From the NCBI GenBank assembly GCA_002400405.1, contig DHFM01000021.1:1-15609 (forward strand): a DNA stretch of 15,609 bases. The letters are read 5' to 3'. Shown here piece after piece: positions 1-7,143 of the stretch. The stretch is from Candidatus Moranbacteria bacterium UBA4824 (GTDB taxonomy: Bacteria; Patescibacteriota; Minisyncoccia; Moranbacterales; UBA2206). Each line of letters begins with the position of its first letter. The stretch's first letter is position 1. A program made the position numbers and the translations under genes. Under the pieces are notes generated by a model. It saw nothing but the letters and a program-made list of their open reading frames with translations, did not search any database and was not told where the DNA came from.

Positions 1-34
1 ATACTACTTGCTAAAATTCGGTCAAGTTTGATTT

Positions 35-1333
35 TTAATTCTTAATTTCTACTGCATTTTTTTGGCAAATCTTCGCATATTCATAGAAGCTCCTTCTTGG
101 TTTTCGCTCGAGTGTCTCGAAATCAATTTCAATTAGTCCAAAGCGAGGCCAAAAACCTCTAGTATCTGGAAATTCAAAATTATCCATAAGCGACCAATGA
201 AAATACCCCCTAACATCAATGCCTTCCGAAATAGCTTGATAAATAAATTGCAAATGATTTTTTATGAATTTCCCTCTCTTTTCATCCGTTGCATCAGCTA
301 TCCCATTTTCAGTAATGTACACTGGTAAATTATATTTTTTCAATCTTATTAGGGTGTCATATATTCCTTTAGGATAAATTTCCCAACCTAAATCACTAGT
401 ATTTTCTTTCGAAAAAGTTTTTTTCTTTAAAGAAACCACATGTCGTAAATAATAATTACATCCAATAAAATCAAAACATCCTTCATTTTTTCGAACGAAA
501 TACTTACTAAAATATTCACCAATAAAAACAATCAATTTTCCAATTGGCCAAAAAATATCAGATTCGTATGGAGCAAAACTATGCGCAAAACCCACCTGTG
601 CTTTCTTATCTATTTCATGAATTGCCAGATACACTTTCTTATAAGATTTCAGAAGATTGAAATAAGCTTTCAGGAAATTAATTGGACCTTTTTTCCCTGG
701 AGGTTGAGATCCTAAGAAATGTCCGAATCCTAAACCAACATTCGGTTCATTCACTAAAATCCAAAATTTAACATCTTTCTTAAGCGATTCAACTATTTTT
801 TTAGTAAATCTTTCAAAACAAGCGACTGATTTTTTATTTGTCCAACCTCCAAATTCTTGAAACCAAACAGGATCAGTCCAATGCCAAAGAGTTATAAATG
901 GTTCAATTCCTCGTTTTCGTAGAGCTAAAATTACTTGTCTGTAATGTTCTATTTCTTTTTCATCAAACTTTCCTTCTTCCGGCTCAATTCGACTCCACTC
1001 AAGAGAAAAACGATGAGCATTATTTCCCATTTCTTTAGTTAAATCAAAATCTTCTTCAAATTTATTATAATGATCGCAAGTTCGACCAGAAATATAATTT
1101 TGCGGATCAAACATTTCGGGAAATTTTTCCTGTTGCCAATCTTGCCATTTACCTTTCGCTTCATTAGCTAAGCGTTGAGCATTTTCTTTCTCCCAAGCGG
1201 TCCAATTATTTTTGCAGTTTCCCTCCACCTGATGAGAACTAGTCGCTGTTCCCCACAAAAACCCTGATGGAAAAGTTAGGGTTTTTGGTTTGTCGAAATT
1301 ATTTTTTTCATTTTTCTCAGTAGATTCTTCCAT
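35..1333 (-). CDS. Family 1 glycoside hydrolase (beta-glucosidase-like)
   Basis: A complete GH1 enzyme, expected to hydrolyse beta-linked glucosides, galactosides or related sugars by a retaining mechanism in a TIM barrel. Seen: the N-terminal signature FPSGFLWGTATSSHQVEG, the TLWHWTDPVWFQEFGGW stretch, the acid/base motif NEP (Glu about residue 196 from this start), the nucleophile motif ITENG (Glu about 342) and the C-terminal block YFHWSLMDNFEFPDTRGF followed by GLIEIDFETLERKPRRS. Both catalytic glutamates are present and the length of 432 residues is normal for the family. There is no signal peptide, so it is probably cytoplasmic. I chose the ATG at 1331-1333; an in-frame TTG at 1355-1357 would add eight residues that look unlike the family, and neither start has a well-spaced Shine-Dalgarno site. 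It follows the lipoprotein gene after about 70 bp. The exact substrate cannot be read from the sequence. Confidence 0.95.
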   Translation of the reverse strand: MEESTEKNEKNNFDKPKTLTFPSGFLWGTATSSHQVEGNCKNNWTAWEKENAQRLANEAKGKWQDWQQEKFPEMFDPQNYISGRTCDHYNKFEEDFDLTKEMGNNAHRFSLEWSRIEPEEGKFDEKEIEHYRQVILALRKRGIEPFITLWHWTDPVWFQEFGGWTNKKSVACFERFTKKIVESLKKDVKFWILVNEPNVGLGFGHFLGSQPPGKKGPINFLKAYFNLLKSYKKVYLAIHEIDKKAQVGFAHSFAPYESDIFWPIGKLIVFIGEYFSKYFVRKNEGCFDFIGCNYYLRHVVSLKKKTFSKENTSDLGWEIYPKGIYDTLIRLKKYNLPVYITENGIADATDEKRGKFIKNHLQFIYQAISEGIDVRGYFHWSLMDNFEFPDTRGFWPRFGLIEIDFETLERKPRRSFYEYAKICQKNAVEIKN

Positions 1334-1404
1334 AAAGATAGCATTTCCACAGGGCAAGCCCCTCTGGAAATTTTAAATTGTTTGACATAAAAATATTTTT
1401 AAAC

Positions 1405-2028
1405 CTAGGGAAGTTTTGGCATGTTTATTCCTCCGGGAATTCCATTTGGTCCACCGACTCCATTTTGTCCGCCCATATTCTGAGGAAGACCTTTCATTAT
1501 TCCTTTAAGCATTTCGCATTGGTCTTGAAATTCGACATCATTTGGAATTGAAAAGTCAGCGTTAGAAACTTCCTCACATTTTACATCCATCGCTCCATCA
1601 AAAGCATCTTCCGCATCTATCTCTGGAATATCTTCATTAGACTCACTATCTTCTGGTATATTCGCATCCATTTCTTCCGTACAAGCTTTAGTCATTTTCA
1701 TTCCCTGCTTTTGTCCTTCTTGCCAAGTGTACATTGCTTCTTCATTATACACCATTCTTTGTTTATTCCCTGCAATATTCATTTCAGTAGCATATTTTTT
1801 TCCGTCCACATAGGTTGTTACTGTTGATTCTCCATTTTGATCCTTAATGCGATATGTACATCGCATTGTCTTTCCAAGTCCCATTGCATCTTTTATTGAG
1901 CTAACTACTCCCCCATTATCATTTTTTGTTTCCACTCCAACTTCACCAGCCTTATCCGCCGGCTTATTCCCACATCCTGCCAAAAGCAGAATCCCCGTCG
2001 CCATAGCGACAATTTTTAGTTTTTTCAT
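1405..2028 (-). CDS. Small predicted lipoprotein, acidic, Gly/Pro-rich tail
   Basis: A 207-residue protein I cannot assign to a named family. It begins with a short basic n-region and hydrophobic core (MKKLKIVAMATGILLLAGC) with a lipobox LAGC, so signal peptidase II would cleave before Cys19 and the mature protein would be membrane-anchored on the outside. A low-complexity linker follows. Residues about 55-115 form the best-ordered part (MRCTYRI, TTYVDGKKYATEM, MVYNEEAMYTWQEG), which reads like beta-strands of a small domain of the kind that binds or senses something at the surface. Next come an acidic stretch (residues about 116-145), a short cysteine-containing segment, and a Gly/Asn/Pro-rich tail. 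Four non-lipobox cysteines (in MRC, KAC, VKC and DQC) could form two disulfides. A repeat hairpin lies in the gap before it, so it is probably transcribed separately from the serS group. Confidence 0.85.
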   Translation of the reverse strand: MKKLKIVAMATGILLLAGCGNKPADKAGEVGVETKNDNGGVVSSIKDAMGLGKTMRCTYRIKDQNGESTVTTYVDGKKYATEMNIAGNKQRMVYNEEAMYTWQEGQKQGMKMTKACTEEMDANIPEDSESNEDIPEIDAEDAFDGAMDVKCEEVSNADFSIPNDVEFQDQCEMLKGIMKGLPQNMGGQNGVGGPNGIPGGINMPKLP

Positions 2029-2066
2029 TTTATTTTAAATTAATTTATTATTTTTTTCATTTTACT

Positions 2067-2089
2067 CCCTCTCCTTAATAAGGAGAGGG
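2067..2089. repeat. Perfect palindromic repeat of the CCCTCTCC family
   Basis: Ten-base arms CCCTCTCCTT (2067-2076) and AAGGAGAGGG (2080-2089) pair perfectly around the loop AAT, followed by GGGGTGAGG. The same CTCTCC...GGAGAGGG core occurs in two longer copies around the DUF559 gene (14463-14508 and 14879-14928). Neither side carries a clear T-run, so it is not a typical intrinsic terminator. It lies between the maf remnant and the lipoprotein gene and probably belongs to a dispersed repeat family. Confidence 0.8.
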
Positions 2090-2110
2090 TTGGGGTGAGG
2101 TGTATTTAAT

Positions 2111-2535
2111 TTACACTTTTTTCATTTTCAAAATATCCACGCCCATTTTTTTCAGCTCCGGATAAATTTTGTTAAGTGGCAGACCAATCACAGAATAAAA
2201 ATCCCCTTCGATACTTTCAATTAAAACTGCTCCTAATTCCATCATACCATAAGATCCGCCTCTTGATAATGGTTCTTTTGTTGCCACATAGTCCGTAATT
2301 TCTTCTTCGGTTAAATCCTTAAATTTCACAAAAGCTTTTCCAAAATCATTAAATGTTTAGCTACATCTTCCCCCTTTTTAAGAGCCAGAAACTTCACGAG
2401 TTCATATGGATCACTCATTGCAGTCATATCTTCCTCATATTCACTTTCACGCACCTCAAATTCCAGCCCAACTTGCTCCAAAAGAGCCTTCCTGCGAGGT
2501 GATCCCGAAGCTAAAATAATTTTTCTCTTATTCAT
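2111..2535 (-). pseudogene. maf: Broken Maf-family nucleoside triphosphate pyrophosphatase
   Basis: Maf/YhdE proteins hydrolyse non-canonical or modified nucleoside triphosphates and are usually about 190 residues. Two short overlapping frames hold the two ends of one. The first (2326-2535) starts with the diagnostic ILASGSPRRKALLEQVGLEF and continues to LALKKGEDVAKH. The second (2111-2329, GTG start overlapping the first stop by 4 bp) carries KFKDLTEEEITDYVATKEP, then GSYGMMELGAVLIESIEGDFYSVIGLPL. The middle of the family, with the ADT aspartate, the GKP lysine and the LSGRTH segment, is absent: roughly 60-70 codons. The normal glutamine of the AYGIQ motif is Met here and the usual DKAG is SRGG. 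One extra T after the AAACAT codons would join the frames as AKHFNDFGKAFVKFKDL, so a deletion plus a 1-nt frameshift explains it. It starts 19 bp after serS. I consider it inactive. Confidence 0.85.
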
Positions 2536-2554
2536 ACTTAATACATTATACTTT

Positions 2555-3826
2555 CTACTTTCTATTTATCTTTTCCATCCCTCCCGGCATCCATTTTCGA
2601 AGCACTTCTGGAATAACGACTGAGCCATCGGCTTGTTGGTAGTTTTCGATGATTGCAATCAAAGCTCTAGAAATTGCCACGGCTGTGCCGTTTAGCATAT
2701 GCAAATATTCTTTTGTGCCATTTTTTCTTTCAACCTTAATATTCAATCTTCGCGCTTGATAGGTAGTCGTATTAGATGTAGAAGTTATTTCTCCCCAACC
2801 ATTTCGACTTGTCATCCAGGCTTCTAAGTCGTATTTTCGATATGCCGGGCCACCAAGATCTCCAGTGCAGATATCCACCACTCGGAATGGCACGCCCAAA
2901 TCCTTGAAAATTTCTACTTCAATATCTTTTAGCTCGGTGTGCAAAGCCTCGGAAGTTTCTGGAGTTGAATAAGCAAACATTTCTACTTTAGTAAATTGAT
3001 GCACGCGATATAATCCGGCGCTGTGTCGCCCATAGGATCCTGCCTCCGTTCTAAAGCAATGCGACAAAGCTACATATTTTAAAGGTAATTTTTCTTCCGG
3101 AATTATTTCATTCATATGATATCCACCCATCACAATTTCTGCTGTTCCTACTAAACTCAAATCTGAATTTTCCAAAGAATAAACCTGAGTTTCCAATCCG
3201 CGCGGATTAAATCCAATCCCGGAAAGAACACTGTCCTTAGCAAGATCAGGAGTTGCAAATGGCACAAAACCTTTTTGAAAAAGTTTTTCAAAAACAAAAT
3301 TTATAAGCGCTTGCTCCAAGAAAACTGCTTCGTTTTTGAGAAAATAGAATTTTGCGCCCGTTGTTTTCGTCGCTCGCTCAAAATCAATTAAATCCAAATT
3401 TTTCATAATTTCTTCGTGTCCCTTTGGAGTAAATGCAAATTTTGGTTCTTCTCCATATCTTTCAATTTCTTTGTTTTCACTATCATCTTTTCCTATCGGA
3501 GAATCAGAATGAGTCATATTCGGAACTTGCAAAAATATATTTTTATATTCCTCACTAAACATTTCTAATTCTGGCTTGGCCATTTCCAATTTTTCTTTGA
3601 CTGCCTTCCCCTGCTCAATTAAAGTTTTTCGCTCATCACTTTGTGCCTTTTGAATCAGATCATTGAGCGCATTCTTCTCTGCATTCAACTCTTCCACATA
3701 TTTCGCTTGCATTATCTTTTTTTCATAAAGTTCAAGCAGTCTATCAACATCACATTTGATATTTCTCACCTCACAATTTTTCTTGACCGCCTCCGCATTT
3801 TCCCTGATGAATTTTATATCTAACAT
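2555..3826 (-). CDS. serS: Seryl-tRNA synthetase
   Basis: Charges tRNA-Ser with serine in the cytoplasm. The 423-residue length and domain order are standard: an N-terminal long antiparallel coiled coil that grips the tRNA variable arm (residues about 30-105), then the class II catalytic core. Seen in the core: the serine-pocket LVGTAE (about 235-240), motif 2 with FRTEAGSYGRHSAGLYRVHQF (268-288), and motif 3 with NGTAVAISRALIAIIENYQ (389-407). The segment before motif 3 reads TSTSNTTTYQARR instead of the common SSCSN-x-x-DFQARR, a divergent but folded-looking variant. The ATG at 3824-3826 gives the conserved MLDIKFIREN start; no Shine-Dalgarno site is visible. It lies 21 bp after the HD-domain gene and 19 bp before the maf remnant, so co-transcription is likely. 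Confidence 0.98.
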   Translation of the reverse strand: MLDIKFIRENAEAVKKNCEVRNIKCDVDRLLELYEKKIMQAKYVEELNAEKNALNDLIQKAQSDERKTLIEQGKAVKEKLEMAKPELEMFSEEYKNIFLQVPNMTHSDSPIGKDDSENKEIERYGEEPKFAFTPKGHEEIMKNLDLIDFERATKTTGAKFYFLKNEAVFLEQALINFVFEKLFQKGFVPFATPDLAKDSVLSGIGFNPRGLETQVYSLENSDLSLVGTAEIVMGGYHMNEIIPEEKLPLKYVALSHCFRTEAGSYGRHSAGLYRVHQFTKVEMFAYSTPETSEALHTELKDIEVEIFKDLGVPFRVVDICTGDLGGPAYRKYDLEAWMTSRNGWGEITSTSNTTTYQARRLNIKVERKNGTKEYLHMLNGTAVAISRALIAIIENYQQADGSVVIPEVLRKWMPGGMEKINRK

Positions 3827-3847
3827 ATATTTAAATTAAAAGATTTA

Positions 3848-4870
3848 TTAAGCTACTTCCAAACTTCCTTCAATTTCTTTTATTCTTCTCTTTTCTTCGT
3901 AATGTTTCATTTTTTCAAAAACATCTTCCCACAACATCAACTTCTCTGAACCGAGAAAAGCGTATTCTACTTTTTTCGATTTTTCTATATCCGCATTAAT
4001 CCAATCCCAATTCCTTTTATCTTTTTGCATATCCCGTGCCTGAAAAGCACTTTCAAATCCTGAAATCAGCGCTGCTTCACCCTGACTTAAATCAATTTCA
4101 TACTTTTTATACTCCTCCACTAAATTCAAATCTTGTTGGATAAAAAATTCATCTCCTGCTCGAAATTTCAAAACTTTTTTCCTGCCACCTTCTCCCGCTA
4201 ATGATTTCATATCTGCTGCTAAAAGCGCTTCTGAAATTTTGCCATTTGCTTCTGGATATCTAATTCCATCTTCACCAATTTTTTTCATATCCTCGTTGAA
4301 CTTTTTCAAAATATCAGTCATAAATCCCGGACGTGGTCCCATATGTTCCAAAATCGCCCTAGCTACTTCTTGACGAATTTTTTCTGGATCACCTTCTATT
4401 TGAAATTCTTTCAAGCGCTCATCCGTTAATATTTCTGGAACATTTTCAGCTGCCACCTTAGCATGCATCACTAAGATATAATTTTTAATATCTTTATATT
4501 TTTCAGGAACGCTACCAGCCTTATCTCTATCATGAAGTATAGCGCTTAACTCCAATCTTTTCAATTCTTCTTCCGAAAAGCCCCTCCTTATTCCATATTC
4601 AATAACATTACCTAAAATTTCTCTATTATGGAAGATAAGATCTTCTTTTATATTATCTGGTAAGTTTTCATATCTTTTCGAAACTTCCTCAATTAGTTTT
4701 CCGAATCGCTCCTCTGCCTCGCTCATTTCTTGCTCAATTTTTTTCAAAATATTCTCTTCTTTTCCTTCTTGTCTTTTTTGTCTTTCCCGATCTAAATCAA
4801 AAATATCTGCTGTTTTTTTCTTATCAGGTTCAACTATTTTATCCTCTTGTTTTCCTAAAAAATTTTCCAT
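3848..4870 (-). CDS. HD-domain protein (predicted metal-dependent phosphohydrolase)
   Basis: A 340-residue soluble protein. The first 65 residues are charged and helical (probably coiled coil). An HD-type helical bundle follows: His81 in IFHNREILGNVIEYG, the signature His113-Asp114 in AILHDRDKAG, His136 in MHAKVAAENVP, His176 in AILEHMGPRPG and Asp220 in ALLAADMKSLAG. This H...HD...H...H...D order matches HD-superfamily metal-dependent phosphohydrolases, which act on nucleotides or signalling phosphodiesters; the substrate cannot be told. The C-terminal third (about 230-340) is charged, with tryptophans, and I do not recognise it. The position between a nucleotidyltransferase and serS, with a 21-bp gap to serS, fits a housekeeping operon. 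A pair of palindrome-like 10-mers lies 33 bp before the start. The gene name is left blank because no named HD enzyme fits clearly. Confidence 0.75.
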   Translation of the reverse strand: MENFLGKQEDKIVEPDKKKTADIFDLDRERQKRQEGKEENILKKIEQEMSEAEERFGKLIEEVSKRYENLPDNIKEDLIFHNREILGNVIEYGIRRGFSEEELKRLELSAILHDRDKAGSVPEKYKDIKNYILVMHAKVAAENVPEILTDERLKEFQIEGDPEKIRQEVARAILEHMGPRPGFMTDILKKFNEDMKKIGEDGIRYPEANGKISEALLAADMKSLAGEGGRKKVLKFRAGDEFFIQQDLNLVEEYKKYEIDLSQGEAALISGFESAFQARDMQKDKRNWDWINADIEKSKKVEYAFLGSEKLMLWEDVFEKMKHYEEKRRIKEIEGSLEVA

Positions 4871-4902
4871 AAATTTTTTTAATATTTTTTAAAATAAAAA
4901 GT

Positions 4903-4924
4903 GTTACGTAACTTGTTACTTAAC
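4903..4924. promoter_or_regulatory. Tandem GTTACKTAAC sites upstream of the HD gene
   Basis: GTTACGTAAC (4903-4912, a perfect 10-bp palindrome) and GTTACTTAAC (4915-4924, one mismatch) lie 12 bp apart, 33 bp upstream of the HD-domain start. Two near-identical palindromic sites about one helical turn apart look like an operator. The segment may instead be decayed heptamer repeat of the ACTTGTT kind, since similar arrays follow directly. Confidence 0.3.
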
Positions 4925-4931
4925 AAAAAAA

Positions 4932-5357
4932 TCATTGCTTCATGTTGCATGTTTCATGTTTCATGATTAGAGACGATTTATAAATTTCCGGCTTGAATGA
5001 TTTCAAGCGAACAATTTTTGCGTTCAAATTAAATTCTTTGAGTTTTTCTTTTAGTTCAACCAAATCAACTTTCTGATCATACCCGAGCGCAATTACATCC
5101 GGTCGATATTTTTCAATCACAGCGTATCTATCTTTCAAATCTCCCAACACAACCTCATCCGCCAAACCATCTGATTTTACATTCTTTAATCTTTCTTGTT
5201 CACTGTTTCTTGCTTCTTGTTTCTTGATTATTGCTACCGTCTTATCTCTCGCCACCACCGCAATCAAATATTCTCCCAACTTTTTTGCTTGCCTTAAATA
5301 ATTCTCATGTCCCTTATGATACACATCAAACGTCCCAAACGCCATTACTTTTTTCAT
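4932..5357 (-). CDS. Cytidylyltransferase-like nucleotidyltransferase (TagD/RibL type)
   Basis: A single-domain Rossmann-fold nucleotidyltransferase of the family that includes glycerol-3-phosphate cytidylyltransferase and archaeal FAD synthetase. Such enzymes transfer a nucleotidyl group from CTP or ATP to a phosphorylated small molecule. Seen: the N-terminal MAFGTFDVYHKGHENYL with GTFD (8-11) and the HxGH signature (His14-Gly16-His17), VVARDKTV, the ERLKNVK helix, DEVVLGD, DVIALGYDQ and the C-terminal YKSSLI, which replaces the ISTT/SST-type loop. The length of 141 residues fits. Two places are built from 7-bp repeats: codons for about IKKQEARNSEQER (usually containing KG) and the last nine residues, which run through a CATGTTT array into the stop. 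The substrate (glycerol-3-phosphate, FMN or another) cannot be decided. The next gene (HD) starts 61 bp later. Confidence 0.88.
   Translation of the reverse strand: MKKVMAFGTFDVYHKGHENYLRQAKKLGEYLIAVVARDKTVAIIKKQEARNSEQERLKNVKSDGLADEVVLGDLKDRYAVIEKYRPDVIALGYDQKVDLVELKEKLKEFNLNAKIVRLKSFKPEIYKSSLIMKHETCNMKQ
4941..4968. repeat. Heptamer array (CATGTTT type)
   Basis: Four head-to-tail 7-bp units: CATGTTG, then CATGTTT twice, then CATGATT. The array overlaps the 3' end of the nucleotidyltransferase and encodes its last residues (KHETCNMKQ), so it appears to have been added at the gene end. Confidence 0.8.
5195..5229. repeat. Heptamer array (CTTGTTT type) inside the nucleotidyltransferase
   Basis: Five consecutive 7-bp units of the CTTGTTT kind (variants CTTGTTC, ACTGTTT, CTTGCTT, CTTGATT) lie within the coding sequence. 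Five units are 35 bp, yet the reading frame is open. The terminal CTTGATT mirrors the terminal CATGATT of the array at 4941-4968. Confidence 0.65.
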
Positions 5358-5452
5358 ATTATTAAATCTGGATTAAATTCAACTTTGATGCCCATAATTT
5401 TTAAAATTATTATTTTTAAAAGATTTTTAAATATTTTATCCCATCCTTGCAA

Positions 5453-5642
5453 AATAGAAAGAAATAAATTGAAACTTTTTTGCGTTAAGAAATTATTCCT
5501 GTTTGAGTGAAGTCCCGTAATCGGGACGAGCGAGTTAATAATTTTAGCAAAAAAGTTGAAAATTTATCTTTCTATGAACTCGGATGGCCTTTTTCTTTTT
5601 TGCCACTTTTCTTTTGGGAAAAGAAAAATGGCGAGGAGCCTA
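5453..5642 (-). repeat. Covarying two-hairpin intergenic element, copy A
   Basis: About 190 bp filling most of the 282-bp gap between lysS and the nucleotidyltransferase. Outer arms near 5454-5498 and 5536-5573 form a long imperfect stem (ATAGAAAG pairs with CTTTCTAT; AAATTATT with AATAATTT), capped by the small hairpin GTCCCG-TAAT-CGGGAC (5512-5527). A second hairpin, arms 5602-5615 and 5619-5632 with loop GGG, follows on the plus strand and ends in GGCGAGGAGCCTA. That end contains the lysS stop codon. Copy B (7311-7496) has the same layout with different paired bases. The left part of the gap (5358-5452) is AT-rich and shows nothing else I can name. Confidence 0.8.
5512..5527. repeat. Short hairpin GTCCCG-TAAT-CGGGAC
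   Basis: Six-base perfect arms around a TAAT loop, at the tip of copy A of the intergenic element. It belongs with three other short GC-rich hairpins whose loop is TACT (7367-7386, 14484-14499 and 14890-14905). Confidence 0.75.
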
Positions 5643-7085
5643 TTTCTCCTTCATCCCCGGAAAAATCACAGTCTCGCGAATCGAACGATTCATAATGAAT
5701 GAAAAAAATCTTTCGCCCATTCCAAAACCAAAAGCTGGTGGCATGCCATATTCTAGCGCTTCCACAAAATCCTCATCCATCATTTGCGCTTCGGCGTCTC
5801 CGGCTTCGCGCATTTTCATTTGCTCGATAAATCTGTTTCTTTGATCAATTGGATCATTGAGTTCAGAAAAACCATTTCCCAGTTCTGACCTTCCAGCAAT
5901 CAATTGCACCCGCAAAGCTTTTTTCGGATTTTTTGGATCAGTTTTAGCCAGCGGAGAAACTTCTAAGGGATGCCCAATTAAAAGACATGGTTGAACTAAT
6001 TTTTGTCGGATAGTTTTTTTGTAAATCGTATCAATCATTTTTCCTTTACCATATTCTTTTTCATATTTTATTCCTAATTCATCCGCCTTCTTTTTGAGAT
6101 CCTTAATCGAAACCTCTTCCGACAAATCAAGACTCGTTGCTTTTTTGAATTCCTCAAAATAATCCACTCGGGGGAAATCAATATCCCAATTTATTTTTTC
6201 ACCCTCGTATTCTGTTTCATATCCACCAGTCACTTCAAATACTATTTTTTTATACATTTCCTCGATAAATTTCATTCCTTTTTCTAAGTCCCAATAGCTG
6301 GCATAAAACTCAGTATTATCAAACTCTTGCAAGTGTTCACGGTCAATGCCTTCATTGCGAAAACATCTTCCAATTTCGAAAACTTTTTCATATCCGCCCA
6401 CTAAAAGTCTTTTTAGCGGAAGTTCCAGAGAAATTCGCATAAAGAAATCTTGATCTAGCGCATTGTGATGCGTCACAAAAGGCTCTGCATCCGCGCCTCC
6501 GGGAGTATGTTCTAAGACTGGCGTTTGGACTTCCAAGAATTCATTCTTGACCAAAAAATTTCTTACTGTCTGCCAAAAAACATTTTTCTTTTTGAAAATT
6601 TCACGAGTCTGAGGATTCATCATCAAATCCAAATAACGTCTGCGCAAAAGTTCTTCCTCATCTTTAAGTCCAAAATATTCCGTCGGGATTGGGCGAATAT
6701 TTTTAGAAAGCATTTTCCATTCTCGCACCTCCAGAGATTTTTCATCTTGCTTAGTCTTGAAAAGAACGCCTCGCGCCTGAACAAAATCTCCCGCCTCTAC
6801 ATTTTTGGCAAAAAGTTTATATAGTTCATCTCCCACAATTTTCTTATTCAAAAACAACTGAATTTTTCCGCTTCCATCTTCAATATGCGCAAAAACAACA
6901 TTGCCCATCGGACGATTGGATTTCACTCTTCCAACCAAAGTTATTTCGTCTGTTATTTCGTCGAATTTTTCCAGAGCCTGCGCATTCTTCATTGTTCTCT
7001 CGCACATTTCCGGATATGCCTCCATCCCAGAATTTTTTATATTCTCCAATTTCTCCAACTTTGTTTTTTGAATGTCTTCTCGCAT
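5640..7085 (-). CDS. lysS: Lysyl-tRNA synthetase, class II
   Basis: Charges tRNA-Lys in the cytoplasm. The 481-residue protein has an N-terminal OB-fold anticodon-binding domain (about 48-130, with VGRVKSNRPMGNVVFAHIED) and a class II core: motif 1 region FLEVQTPVLEHTPGGADAEPF (about 183-203), motif 2 FRNEGIDREHLQEFDNTEFY (242-261), the GHPLEVSPLAK and AGRSELGNGFSELNDP lysine-specific blocks (371-412), and motif 3 ALEYGMPPAFGFGMGERF (443-460) before SIRETVIFP. Motif 3 has GFGMGERF where many bacterial enzymes have GLGIGIDRL, a lineage-type variation that keeps the ATP-binding Arg. The ATG at 7083-7085 fits the family start; a TATAAT sequence lies close upstream (7092-7097), so a nearly leaderless mRNA is possible. 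The TAG stop is the first base triplet of repeat copy A. Confidence 0.98.
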   Translation of the reverse strand: MREDIQKTKLEKLENIKNSGMEAYPEMCERTMKNAQALEKFDEITDEITLVGRVKSNRPMGNVVFAHIEDGSGKIQLFLNKKIVGDELYKLFAKNVEAGDFVQARGVLFKTKQDEKSLEVREWKMLSKNIRPIPTEYFGLKDEEELLRRRYLDLMMNPQTREIFKKKNVFWQTVRNFLVKNEFLEVQTPVLEHTPGGADAEPFVTHHNALDQDFFMRISLELPLKRLLVGGYEKVFEIGRCFRNEGIDREHLQEFDNTEFYASYWDLEKGMKFIEEMYKKIVFEVTGGYETEYEGEKINWDIDFPRVDYFEEFKKATSLDLSEEVSIKDLKKKADELGIKYEKEYGKGKMIDTIYKKTIRQKLVQPCLLIGHPLEVSPLAKTDPKNPKKALRVQLIAGRSELGNGFSELNDPIDQRNRFIEQMKMREAGDAEAQMMDEDFVEALEYGMPPAFGFGMGERFFSFIMNRSIRETVIFPGMKEK

Positions 7086-7143
7086 AAATTAATATTATAA
7101 GTTTTATATCCCTATTCTATTCTATTTTTCCCAATTCTGCAAC

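Noticed and set aside
2111..2535. Split Maf acting as two translationally coupled subunits
   Set aside because: The 4-bp overlap looks coupled, but the catalytic middle is absent from both pieces, so no complete active site could be assembled.
4941..5229. Heptamer arrays as a CRISPR array
   Set aside because: Units are 7 bp with no spacers and no cas genes are present.
5507..5844. Short plus-strand frames over the repeat element and the lysS 3' end
   Set aside because: They read through hairpins and the antisense of lysS, with no family match or start signal.
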